64,000 nt of DNA from Liolophura sinensis (Eukaryota > Mollusca > Polyplacophora > Chitonida > Chitonidae), in NCBI RefSeq assembly GCF_032854445.1, contig NC_088304.1, positions 19,319,850 through 19,383,849 of the forward strand, in the 5' to 3' direction. Made by a program: the position numbers and the translations under genes. The notes under the pieces are model-generated. The model was given only the letters and a program-made list of their open reading frames with translations, did not search any database and had not been told where the DNA came from. Positions 11,491 through 22,657 of the stretch are shown here, piece by piece (within the stretch, counting starts at the first letter, position 1; every line of letters begins with the position of its first letter).

Positions 11491-11594
11491 TTGTATCGGT
11501 GGGCTAATGGTTAGAGCGTCCGCTTCAAAGTAGGGAGATCTGGGATCAAACCTGAGTCGGGTCATACCAAAGACATTTAAAATCCAGTCGAGAA
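11491..11594 (+). mobile_element. SINE family 2 head fragment
   Basis: The tRNA-like region has box A GGCTAATGGTTAGAGCG and box B GGGATCAAACCTG, followed by TCGGGTCATACCAAAGACAT as in the copy at 3761. It stops where an oppositely oriented copy begins. Confidence 0.6.
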
Positions 11595-11860
11595 TGGTTT
11601 TGTTTGTTTCTTCTGAATGAGGTTTAACTCGTTTTCAGCATTATTCGGTCATATCACGACGTTTTCTCCTTCTCAGCAGGACTCAAGGCCGGCGTATAGA
11701 TAGTGCTGCCGTGTCGAAGACACTAGGCATGACGCCCCACCCACACATTGTAATGACACCGGGTCCACCAGTACTTGGCTTTTTTCTGTTAGGCTGATCG
11801 CCAAGCCAAGTAGTGCAAAGGTTGAGAATGGCTCTGCAGCCGCACCCCGGGTGACCCAGC
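11595..11860 (-). mobile_element. SINE family 2, body and LINE-like tail
   Basis: Read on the minus strand it contains ACCCGGTGTCATTACAATG, GTCATGCCTAGTGTCTTCG and GGCAGCAC. It closes with GACCGAATAATGCTGAAAAC and GAGTTAAACCTC. That end resembles the 3' end of the LINE at 35367-40428. Confidence 0.55.
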
Positions 11861-11964
11861 GATCCACAGAAAAGCACTTTAACCAATATATGGGCTATAG
11901 ACAGCTCCCTAGAATCATTAATGGAAAGCATTGAAAAGAAGATTAGGATGGATTTCATGTACAC

Positions 11965-13800
11965 AATGCCTCTATATGTAAATGCTCTCTCCCTTTTTTG
12001 TATCGTTTTCGAAGGGTCAACAGGTATAAAACAATTAGGAAAGCCATTTCATCTTTTCTGGTTACCTTCAAATGTTTAGTGTACTTTCCTATAGAATATT
12101 ATTCGTTCAAATCATATCGAATGTATCGTGAACAAACTAATGTGTACAGACAAACGTTACAACGTTACAAAATAAAGAATCAAGCGCTCGAAGCGAGTGG
12201 GTAATTTATGATTTTTGGTGACAATACGTTATAATTTAAAGCGTACATAATCTTCAATTTCATCATCAGGGTGACACCAAAGTTAAAGTATAGGCCGAAA
12301 AACAACAACAGCGAAACCCTTTGTAAGGTATCATGGACACACTGTGCAAATTTACCTTCGCAATTATGAATTCCACTAAGTAATTCCGCTAAGAGGTTTC
12401 TTGAGTATCATGATATATTTGGTTGAGTATAGTGAAAAGTTTGGATGACTGGTTTGGATGAGTTTTTGTCAGATTTGTGGTTAAGTATCAGTTTAAGATG
12501 CTTGCTTGAATATTTTAGGACTTTTGGTAGTGTGTTCTAAACTGATTTAGTAACATAAACATTTTTAACACTTTCTCTTAAATGTTTATATGAAACGATC
12601 GACTTGACCAAATACAAAGGTCGCAGCTTACCACTAATTACACGTGTGGTGGCATACGTATAGTAAATAAGGTAAAATATGCAGGTATTAAACATATTCT
12701 GGATGAGAAAAATACTTGTTAAAATCAAACATGAAAATGTGTGAGCTTTGAGTCTGGTGACATTAGCCATTTATTTACTCCTGCATATATAAAGCATAAC
12801 ATATACTTTGAAAAAATTTCTTTCGGGCGAATACCCTAAATGGATCTGGAAATTTCCAGCAAAAATTAAACACACCACCCCATCAAAAGCACTGGATGAA
12901 CTTCTAGGCTATAATACTCACTTCAAACGCCCGTTATTCTATATTAAAAACATGGTATGGCAGTAAGATCCGGTATTTATCGGATGTACTTAGTCAACTT
13001 GGAAATGTTCTAAATTTTGCAGACTATAAAAAAAATACAATATAAAAAATGACAATAAACTATTAGCAAGCATACGCATCAAATGTTACCAGGACGTAGA
13101 CCTGTACAAAAAGACGTTGGTTTTTATAATAAGCCCTAGTGAAAGAAAAAAAATCACCTCGGAGTTTGCTGATATTCAAATCTCTGAGACAATGACAAAA
13201 GAAAAATATCAAAAATCTTAAATTATTTAATAGTTTAATAGTTGACAAAAAAGTATGCTATGAGCAACAAAGAGCATTTAATGACATTTGTAAAAGGATG
13301 TCAGAAAATTTTTTATTAACCTCGGGAAGGAGAATTCCAGTTTAAGAAAAAATGGATAATGTTTCGAAAGTATTCGAAATCGTGAACTGAGGCATATGGT
13401 CTTTATGATTACAACATTAACTTTAACTTAAAAAAGTCTTTTCTCTCGTGAAAAGATAGAAAAAGGTTTCCTCAAGAGATTGGTTGTGTGTGTGGATGAA
13501 CTTTGAATGATATATAGAGCGAATCTGTGATAGACATTTCGTGTGAGGTAGAAAGTCTATATTGAGTCTTATTCATAAAAGTCATTAATGCATAAAATAA
13601 AGTGAAAGAAAGGGAAAAAAACTGGCCTCGTCAAAAGGGAAGTTATCTGCTGGGTTTTCGTTGGCATCGATCGGTGACAACACGATGAGAAAGATTAATT
13701 TTACCGACTTGTATTTGATTCTTGTTTCAGGCTGGCGATCTATTTTATAGGTGAGAGCGGAGAGTGCACAAATTTCCTGTCCAAAGACTAGTATGAGCCT
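11965..13800. other. Intergenic, nothing recognised
   Basis: This long AT-rich stretch has only short open frames without motifs. I see no repeat family member. Confidence 0.5.
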
Positions 13801-13805
13801 ACACA

Positions 13806-14063
13806 ATGTGACTGAAAGGCAAGCCCCTTACCGCCATGACACCGAAGTCTCTTACCGATACAGTCATTGTGAGTTCAAATCCAGCTTATGTTGTCTTCCT
13901 CTCAGTCGTACGTGGGAAGGTTTGCCAGCAGCCTGCTAATAGCCGTGGGTTCGCCTGGGCTCTGTCCAATTTCCTTTCAAAATAATGCTGGTCGCCGCCG
14001 TATAAGTGAAAAATCCTTGATTGTGGCGTAAAACACAAATCAAATCAAATAAATAAATAAATA
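13806..14063 (+). mobile_element. SINE family 1, old copy
   Basis: It has box B GAGTTCAAATCC, TCGTACGTGGGAAGGTTTGC, ATAATGCTGGTCGCCGCCGT and GGCGTAAAACAC with an (AAATA)n tail. The head is strongly diverged. Confidence 0.8.
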
Positions 14064-16130
14064 TAATTAATATTACTTTTCAATATAAACAGGTTTTTGC
14101 TGTTCTTTTTAGCTGATTTTTAAAAGCGTCTGTTTTGCTTTTTGTTTTGATTTGAAACGTTATCGAAAGCCACAACTGTTTGCTGGTTCTAACATGCTCT
14201 CGCTACGACATGGCGGAAGTACTGTATATGTGGAGTTAAAACCCCTATCATTCATTACAATACGCAGGATAAGTAGAACTTGTATCACGATAAAACTTCT
14301 CACGGCCCAAGTGTTATACGTTAGTCTGTAAGCACGCGCTCAACAACTGCCGTGTTGTTAACAGGGGAATCCCCGTAATGTTTCCGATTTCTTAGCAGTT
14401 TGTCACGTGTCTTTCATATAGCAGAAAGCATAATGTCTACCAGGTAGAACGCTCCTCCTAGGCTATATTATCTCTTTATAATATGCGGAAGTAGAGTGAC
14501 AATGTGCCTGGGTAACTCGTGTTAAAAGTACAGGTATATCCTGGAGACGTACGGGAAATAAATGGCATACCAAATGAAATGCCACGAAAAGAATAAAAAG
14601 CTTTAGAATAGTTCACCATGCAGACTTTAATTGGAGCTGATAGACAATCAGCATTTGTAGCATTTGCCCTCAAAATAAAACGACTAAGCCGAAGCAGAAA
14701 AACAACATATTTTTGTAAATCTGACTGAGTATGGCGCTAGACAAAACTAAACTAAATAAATAAAACACATGAAAAATGAATAAATAAATAAATAATTATT
14801 ATTATTACATGTATTTTGACATCTGTAGATGGTAATGTTTGACTAAGTTTTTTACGAAACATCTTGTGACGGCTTTGCAATGAAATCAGTATGTGGATGA
14901 CAAGGACGCGTCCAGTGGTTGGGATGTTTAACCTTTGTCTTTCGTTTAACAACAATCATTTATATCAAATCAATTAAATGTGTAACTGAACATTTAACAA
15001 ATGATAAAATGCACTGAAACAGTGATCGCTCTCAAATAAACGCTCCAAACCTTTTTTTCATTATCCTTTCATAGCTTCGCTTTTGTTTTAATTAAACACC
15101 TTCGCCCGTTTCACAATCTCACATTCTCCAAGAAAAAGAATAACAAGTTGAACTGTATCTAAATATAAAATAATGCGGATTTAGTTGACAGAAATAAGAC
15201 TCACTTGTGATTGGTCAATGGAAGAAATATTTTGATTGGCTGTTAAATGATAATTTTGGCACTGTGGGAAAGTTCTGTCAAAAAGCGGGTTGTTATTCAC
15301 GCCTTACCAGTTTAGCTCTGCTACAGGGCAACTATCACGATTCCTCTACTCCATACCATCTGTACAGCCAATGATCGGATAACAGGTATACTTACAAACG
15401 GGAAGGTAAAATTCCTGAAGTAGGTGTGAACTTCTGGCAGGTCTTCCTAACACCAACGTAACCAAGTGGGGGTAGGGATCGAGTGTCGCCTTTGGTAAGA
15501 GAGGTGGTCAGGGAAGGGGAAGATGGGGTTATTGCGCCCAATTCTGGGGGGAGGGGGGCTGAAATACACACACCGTATTAGGACATATCCACGTGGGGTT
15601 TCTCTGTACTCTACACTACTGTTCATTACAGACAAAGGTGCTATATGTGGGGATTTTGGGACAAAAATCGATCAGTGCAAATCCAATAAAATTATTGTTA
15701 TTATTTTAGAATAGCCTAATTAATTACTTTTACTAAAAATATCAGCTTAGTCTATGCATGCATGTCTTACTGTTCAAAATCGGTGATAAACTCCCTAAAA
15801 TTTATAAAGCAAGGGGCATGATAACTTTTTCAAACTTCAGAATAATTTTAACACTATAAATAATAATATAATTTGAGTTATTTTTGCTAAATACAGAAGA
15901 TTTGATTTGATTAGCCTCTGTAAATATTTCGGAGATTTTAGTAAAACTTATCACAGCAACATTAACGTCGAAAGCTACAAAGCCTTTCTCAATTCCACAA
16001 TATAGAAGGGTTACCATTAAATGAATGCCTCGATGTTTATTAAATGAGTTCGTAGAATTTCTCGATAGTAACATTTGAAATGCGAAAATTCGGGGAAACC
16101 ATATTTCCCATTACAACGTAATGGGAAAAT
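14064..16130. other. Intergenic, nothing recognised
   Basis: Only simple A/T-rich runs (for example the AAATA-rich segment near 14755-14800) and motif-free short frames are seen. Confidence 0.5.
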
Positions 16131-16134
16131 GAAT

Positions 16135-16347
16135 CCCTGGCCTACACATGCCGCAAAAATGCTCCCGCCAGTAAAGTATCATGCCGAAGACACCAGAACA
16201 TGTTGAACGTACTGAACGTCAAGCGAGACAGAAACAAGTACCATTTTAAAAGTCTTTGCAATGACCTAACCTGGGTTTAATCTCCGGTCTCCCAACTTCT
16301 AGGCAAACGCTCCAACCATTAGGCCACGGAAGCTGTCCTGCTTAGTC
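16135..16347 (-). mobile_element. SINE family 2
   Basis: On the minus strand it shows a tRNA-like head (GGCCTAATGGTTGGAGCG, box B GAGATTAAACCCAGG), the GGTACTTGTTTCTGTCTCGC body, GGTGTCTTCGGCATGATACT and GCCAGGGATTCA. Confidence 0.75.
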
Positions 16348-16860
16348 GGATAGCAATCCTTAATCGGAATGGTCCGGCACATAAATTGTTGCTTATTATT
16401 TATTATTTTTATTTAAAAAAAAAACTATCGTGCGTAATGAGTATTCTGCCAAACGTTTTCACTCTAAGATTATTAATTTGTACAATAGGTTCAGTTCTCT
16501 TGAAAGTACATATCCATGGACAGAATGTGAAGAATATCTGGTGGTCTGTCGCCTTGTTGTGTTCAATTCTACTTAACGACTTGAGGCTGTCTTTACATCG
16601 TCTTGAATAAATTCATCACGTTAGATATATTAACAGTTGTAATCAAAGTGAAAGCGGCTTTTTACATGAATACACCTTTCTTTCTTTAATTTGGTGCCTT
16701 AATCCTTTGGTGGTGGTTTTTATTGAACGATGGTTTGGAGATAGATGTGTTCACCGAGGCACATATTGATGGCCATACAGAGTTTGATATATCTAAGGCT
16801 TTAAAACTTTACAATGTTGCCACTTCCCCGGTACTTTGACGGTTAGCATAAAGGTATATA
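16348..16860. other. Intergenic, nothing recognised
   Basis: No motif-bearing open frame and no repeat family member is recognised. Confidence 0.45.
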
Positions 16861-16865
16861 TATTG

Positions 16866-16950
16866 TCTTCTATTGGACCCAATGTCAGTATACTTTTACT
16901 TGGGAGGGTGTCATGTCTGGTCTTCAGCGTGGGGCTCCATTGGTGCAGCA
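16866..16950 (+). mobile_element. SINE family 2, short fragment
   Basis: GGACCCAATGTCAGTATAC and GAGGGTGTCATGTCTGGT match the middle of the family 2 SINE. Both ends are missing. Confidence 0.5.
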
Positions 16951-16954
16951 CTAC

Positions 16955-18650
16955 ATTAGGATTACCATTTTCGACTGCCCGTCTCTCTTTCGACTTTTGT
17001 CTGGAGTAATTTGGAGAGACTTGTACGCACTGAATCCATCCGTATCTCTGGTAATGTTTTTGAGCAGTTTAATTTTTGTAATGACTACAATACTAAGGAA
17101 ATGTGTGCAAGATTTGTAAATATTCTTTTAGTGAAGGCCTGCTCATTGATATGATAACTCCATGTTCATTCAGAAAGATCCGAATAGCACAATCCCAGCT
17201 GAAAATAATTCTGAAATAAAGTCAACCTAACAATGTGGAAATTTTGACCATCTACCCCTCCTCAAATTGTTTAACATCGTAGCCAGGGTCCAATAATAGA
17301 TGTTTTTATCTATATCGAATTTTTAATAGATGTTATAAAGGTGTACATGTAAGCAGAAAATGAAGATATCAAGCTGTTGTGTCTCATTTAAGGTGTAAGC
17401 TGCAGGGGCCCGTTTCACAAAATATCTAAAAGCTATGCTTAGACGGCTAACTGAGTTAGCCCACTAGCAATTTTGTCTAACCCGTTTCACAAAGAAAATG
17501 TCATTGGTTAGTGCTTTTTGTCTTTGATTTTGAAAGTTGGCCCGAAAACCCTAGCCAGCTCCGTAGGTGGCTAGGAGAAATCAAATTTGACTTTATAAGT
17601 GTTGTGTGTCACATCTTTAAAGTTCATTTATTGATTCTAATAAAATAGGAATAAGTCGCATTCTTACAGCACACAAAAGTGTTTTTAAAGCCCCAATACT
17701 ACCGAAACACTCACGCTGTTGTTTCTCTTCGATCATCTGCTGTGAGAGTTATTGCCCTTTGTTAACAAACTGTCAAAAATGAAACTGAGGGAGAAAGTGT
17801 CACTTTTTCAGTTATTTATACATAGCAATTTTATATATTTATATTTTGGATGTAAGTTAACAATTATCAAGATTGATTCAACCAATCAGACTGATGGAGA
17901 GCGGCCACATAGCCGGCTAATGTAAACCTGCAGGGTTTTTTGTTTTTTTCACAGCCTACTTACGGCAATCGAATAAAAAACTCTTACCCGTTTTTAAGCG
18001 TTACAGAAGTTTTGTAAAAGGGCTTCAGGTACTTTGATCTATTTATAAACTCAAGGGGAATCCCCGCACGCTACACGCAGCCATCGTGAAACTAGAGGCG
18101 AGCTCAATAGAGATACTCTATGTAGTCTGCAATACAAATCTAGGTCATAATAAAGGACACACATGGTTTGTGCTCGGGGTTTTAAAGTGCGACTCGACGA
18201 GCAGCTTTATGAAGTATCCCTGTTTATACAAGTATATATACTAATAAAAGCGAAATTATATGTAAGACACGGCAAAGGCACAAGACACTTTGCCACAGCG
18301 ACCAATAGCGGTCAAAGTGATTGCATATGCTGCGATTATTATCGACTATCCTTCCTGACTGACTTTGACCCATCTTTGGATAAACATTGAATCTCTGGAT
18401 AGTGCAGAGGGCAACGGTATGGCTGAAGTAGCTAGTTTTGATGCATCCGTAGATTTGGCGATTTGTCGCGATCAGTATTTAACGCGACAGCTGCAGATTT
18501 AGATTTTTGCGACGTATGAGTGCACGCGAGCGACAATGTATGTCTATCAAGTACTGACTGAAACAGATACCTTTTGTTTTCTGGCATCATTTTCGGTCTC
18601 ATTACCATTACCCCAGTGGTCTTGGTGTTATTCATTAACTGTATTGGTAT
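16955..18650. other. Intergenic; possible decayed DNA transposon
   Basis: I see no gene. From 17405 the sequence CAGGGGCCCGTTTCACAAA begins, with CCCGTTTCACAAAG repeated at about 17480. A loose inverse (TTTTGTAAAAGGGCTTCAGG) appears near 18011. This could be a worn terminal-inverted-repeat element of about 620 bases, but the match is too weak for a firm call. Confidence 0.3.
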
Positions 18651-18654
18651 CAGC

Positions 18655-18785
18655 ACGCCACGGTACGGCCACGCGCTGACCCACACACCGCGGTACGGTA
18701 CGGCCACGCGCTGCTCCACACACCGCGGTACGGTTCGGCCACGCGCTGTGCCACACATCGCGGTACGCTATGACCACGCGCTGTG
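18655..18785 (+). repeat. GC-rich 35-37-bp minisatellite, about 3.7 copies
   Basis: Units follow CCGCGGTACGGT, CGGCCACGCGCTG, CCACACA. CpG content is strikingly high compared with the AT-rich surroundings. Confidence 0.8.
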
Positions 18786-18795
18786 ACATTCAGTA

Positions 18796-18880
18796 CGTTC
18801 ATGTCTGGTGTCTTCGGCATGATACTTCACTGGTGGGAGCATTTTTGCGGCATGTGTAGGCCAGGGATTCAGTACACAAC
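18796..18880 (+). mobile_element. SINE family 2, short 3' fragment
   Basis: TTCATGTCTGGTGTCTTCGG, ATGATACTTCACTGGTGGGA and GCCAGGGATTCAG match the family 2 body. It starts exactly where the GC-rich minisatellite ends. Confidence 0.55.
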
Positions 18881-18916
18881 CGAAACCACTGTTTTGAGTT
18901 GGCGTATATACGGACT

Positions 18917-18966
18917 TTTCGAAAGAAAAGAAAAGAAAAAAAAAAACAAAAAAAAAAACAAAAAAA
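18917..18966 (+). repeat. A-rich simple repeat
   Basis: It consists of GAAAAGAAAA and AAAACAAAAAA runs. Confidence 0.8.
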
Positions 18967-19245
18967 CATTCAGCTCTGTACAATTATACACAAACGTCAA
19001 ATCCCAACAATCCTTAAAATTAAGATTGCAAGAGCAGCCGTCATTTAGAAACAGTACGAACTTTATGCCATTATACCGCCAAAATCTGACTAAAAAAAAT
19101 CTGGTCTAGATTAAAGGTCTTACCCATTTAATAAATAAATATGGCGCGGAAGAAGTCAAACCGAATGGCAATACTGTAAAAGTAAAATATGTCTACATTC
19201 CATCTAACACTCAGGAAAGATCTAAATACTTATTTGGACAAATGG

Positions 19246-19489
19246 TCGGTTAGCGCGCTAGCGCAGCGTGATGACCCAGAAGCCTCTCACCAATGCGGTC
19301 GCTGTGAGTTCAAGTCCAGCTCATGCTGGCTTCCTCTCCGGATGTAAGTGGGAAGGTCTGACAGCAACTTGCGGATGGTCGTGGGTTTCCCCCGGGCTCT
19401 GCACGGCTTCCTCCCACCATAATGCTCGTATAAGTGAAATATTCTTGAGTACGGCGTAAAACACCAATCAAATAAAATAAATAAATAAA
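19246..19489 (+). mobile_element. SINE family 1, nearly complete
   Basis: It starts inside the tRNA-like head (GGTTAGCGCGCTAGCGCAGC), has box B GAGTTCAAGTCC, the GATGGTCGTGGGTTTCCCCC segment, and the AAATATTCTTGAGTACGGCG tail with (AAATA)n. It lies immediately beside a fossil retroelement on the opposite strand. Confidence 0.9.
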
Positions 19490-19529
19490 TATTTGGACAA
19501 ATATCAAAATGACAAACCAGACTTTAGCT

Positions 19530-20290
19530 CAAAGATGAACATTTAAGCAAAAGGTTCCAAATAGGCCGAAGCACAGCGCCAATCCTCCAATATAATTTCG
19601 ATTTTGATTACATGATCGTTTTCATAACGTAAATCAAATATCAAGCGCTTCTTCCCACTCCTCTGAACAGAGACCGATAGAGGAGTTACATCATGTGGGA
19701 CAATATTAGATCTTAAAATACAACCATTGCGAAGAAGTTCAGAAATCGCCTCCAAAACGAAATCTAGATTCTGCAGTGCTGACAAATTGTTCACAGAATA
19801 CCTCTTCGGTACGGAATAGAAGGGATCACATATCCATTGCTGATGGTGATTGGTACAAAAAAATCGCTCGCTCCGATATATTACCAGTATTAAAAGGTTT
19901 TTTTTCTTAACCGGTCTTTCACGGATTTTATTTTAGCGTTCAGCTCTTTAAAACTGTCTGAAAATCACAAAGGACTACCAGATAAAAGTTTCAAGACGGA
20001 ACAGTAGTTATCACTGACATGTCTAAATGCTGGAGAGGCAGGTCCGGGAATTTTTGTCCGCAAGACTGTAGGGCATCGACCAGCCCAGTGCCAGAACTGA
20101 CCACACCGGAAACGAAGGCTGACGGGTTTTCCAGAAGACTGCTCTGTCCAAAATGTCAGGGGACCCGGCATTAACTCCGTAGCAGACACCAGATAATTGG
20201 GCGCCACCGAAGAGGTAGCAGAAGTCTGATTCGCCGCCTTTGTACGACTCTTTTTGGTCCTCTTTGAACGTTTTCGCATAGCGAGACTCT
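19530..20290 (-). mobile_element. Fossil DIRS-like retroelement fragment
   Basis: Two pieces on the minus strand appear in the order expected for a retroelement. The first is a protein with a zinc-knuckle-like RCGQFWHWAGRCP motif; the second is a reverse transcriptase piece with VTPLSVSVQRSGKKRLIFDL. That wording is typical of DIRS-type (tyrosine recombinase) elements. It is a broken, partial copy with neither end preserved, and looks old. Related sequence may extend to about 20760. Confidence 0.6.
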
Positions 20291-20299
20291 CGGGCTCTC

Positions 20300-22650
20300 A
20301 GTCGCCGCTCATCCTCAGAATCACCGGCTAGTCCGTCGGGCTCATTCCTTCACAGGGTCCCATCCTCCAGGTGATTTATGTGCTAACCAGATAAGCTTGT
20401 TATGCCTTCGTAACTTGGAAATGACAGTCTCTAAAACGAGACGCCCTCCGAACCCCACTGCATACCGTCGCCATCAGACACTACTCGCTCAGCTATCTTC
20501 GTATTGAAATTAAATTGTATGCAATTTTGCGGCATACTGAAAAAAAAAAAGCAAGGCTATGAGTTTTCAGCCTTTTTGACGACTCAGACAATTTTACATC
20601 GGCGTAAGGACAGAACTGATTGAAAAGGTCAGACTGGGTGGGAAATTCTGACTGACCGAACCCAAGTTTCTCGAGTGGCATCAACACCAACATGGTCTGA
20701 CATTCCGTTACAGTCCATGGTAGAGAAATGACCGTGCACGACAAAAGTTCGGCCACAGACTGTCAATGACCATACACTTCACTGTGCCATTATATAACCC
20801 TGAACATGAGCTTAAACATTATGAATTGGAAAACTTCCAACTCCCAACATGTCCACGTGTAGAACTTGTGTTTTTACGTGTCACTGACTAAAGACTAAAT
20901 TTTGGTAGCGAGTATGGCTGATTTTAAAGACAGCTGAATATAGGCGATTCGCTAAAAGAAAGAGACCATAGGATAAATATCGTCCTTGAGTATGCCCGTT
21001 TTAAATACGGTTCAAAATTTAAATGCAAGAAATATTTAAAAAGGCATCCTTTTATTATGAGAGTGTGCACGCCCGGGTTGAGACTAAATATCAGTTCAGT
21101 TTTGTTTGTTTATATGTGCCAGCTAACAGGTTTTTTTCAGAAATCAGGTAGATGTAAGCAGTTAAATGTATCGTCTGGTGTTGCATCATTCATTCATCCA
21201 TTAAAAAACAGCAATCGGAGTAAATAGTGAGATCAGTGGCAGTTTTGCTACATATTTTGTGGAAATGACTCATCGCTTTGAATTCCCATTCTTCTTACCA
21301 CGGGTATTTTATCTTTCAAACATGGCCAATTCGATTTGCCAAGCCCTATACTTTCTGGGTTAAGGATTGCTCTGTGCTACACAGGTGCGTTAGAATGCTC
21401 TCTGGATTGTCTAGTCTTGGAATGGTCGTTAACAACGAAATAAACAAACTCCCAATAGACACGTATATGACCCGAACGATATACACGAAAGTGAAAAAAC
21501 AATAAGCCGAGAAAACTACCATTGTAGGTCTGATGTCTTTATTTTTTATAATTCATGCTTATTATTTTATAGCAAATACCAGTTTTGTTTACACAGGCGT
21601 GTCAGCTAACGAAAGCCGTTACAATGAAAACAAGTCAGGAAGCTTTTGGGTTCGACGAATTAAGAAGAGAAGACTAACAATAACAGAAGCACTGTAATGA
21701 ATATAAAAATAGTTCTATGTCAACAGGATGAATGTTTATGGTAGGCTCCTTACAATGAAGTAAACAAATGCAGTGAATTTGTCAGTTTATCAAACTGACA
21801 TATAATAACTGAGAAACAAAATAATTGTGACTGTTATCATACAGGTATATTGTAAACTTTAAAAAATTAAAATTCTACAATAATACTCCTCCAGAAATTT
21901 TAATTCAGCCCAACATTGTTATTTAACTTGTTATTATCTAGCAGGAGCACGTGGAAGTTCCTATTAAAATGTGGCTTTAAGAAATGCAACTGTTAACTGC
22001 TGCTTCTAAAGCAAATCATGGCAAAGTAATATTGCTCAATGTTTTAAATTTACTAAAAATATCTAGTATATATATTATCATTTATTTGTTATAAAATGTG
22101 ACAGGAAATGCATCTTTTTCCAAACTCAGGTTTATGGATATTAATATTCTCACATGAAGCCAGGGACGAAGCTTTACACGCTACATAAGTATACGGTTAT
22201 ACACAGTTTCATCAGTGTGATGTACATTAAGACGATCTGTTAACTACAGAGGGTTTTTCATATGTCTCTATCCAATTCACGCCATCTTTCAAACAATATG
22301 TACATCTGCCATGACTGCGTTCTTGTCTTTTGACTCATCTCAGTAGACCGGAAACACAATTATACTTTTAAATCTTAACTTATCCCGCGCATGCAATAGA
22401 GTCTCGTTTTCATCAAGCCCAATCGACATTTCATGGATCTCGTACGTTCAACCCAAGCTTAGGCCCTCAAAGTGATGGTACTGAACGGCATGATCCTGTT
22501 ACAGTAGTTGCTAAGGGAACCGCTGGGCTGACTTATCCCACCAAATACCGTAAAGTGACGTTATGGCAGCTGTGTTACCTGTAAGATCACCCTTCCTTGC
22601 CTCGTCCAAACGCGAGAATCCTGAAATGCCAATTTGTTTTATCTGTACTC
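20300..22650. other. Intergenic, nothing firm
   Basis: An 87-codon minus-strand frame at 20493-20756 might belong to the neighbouring fossil element. Beyond it only AT-rich sequence is seen. Confidence 0.4.
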
Positions 22651-22657
22651 TTCACCA

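Noticed and set aside
17405-18030. Terminal inverted repeats of a DNA transposon beginning CAGGGGCCCGTTTCACAAA
   Set aside because: The putative right end matches too loosely, and no target duplication could be found, so it was left as a note.
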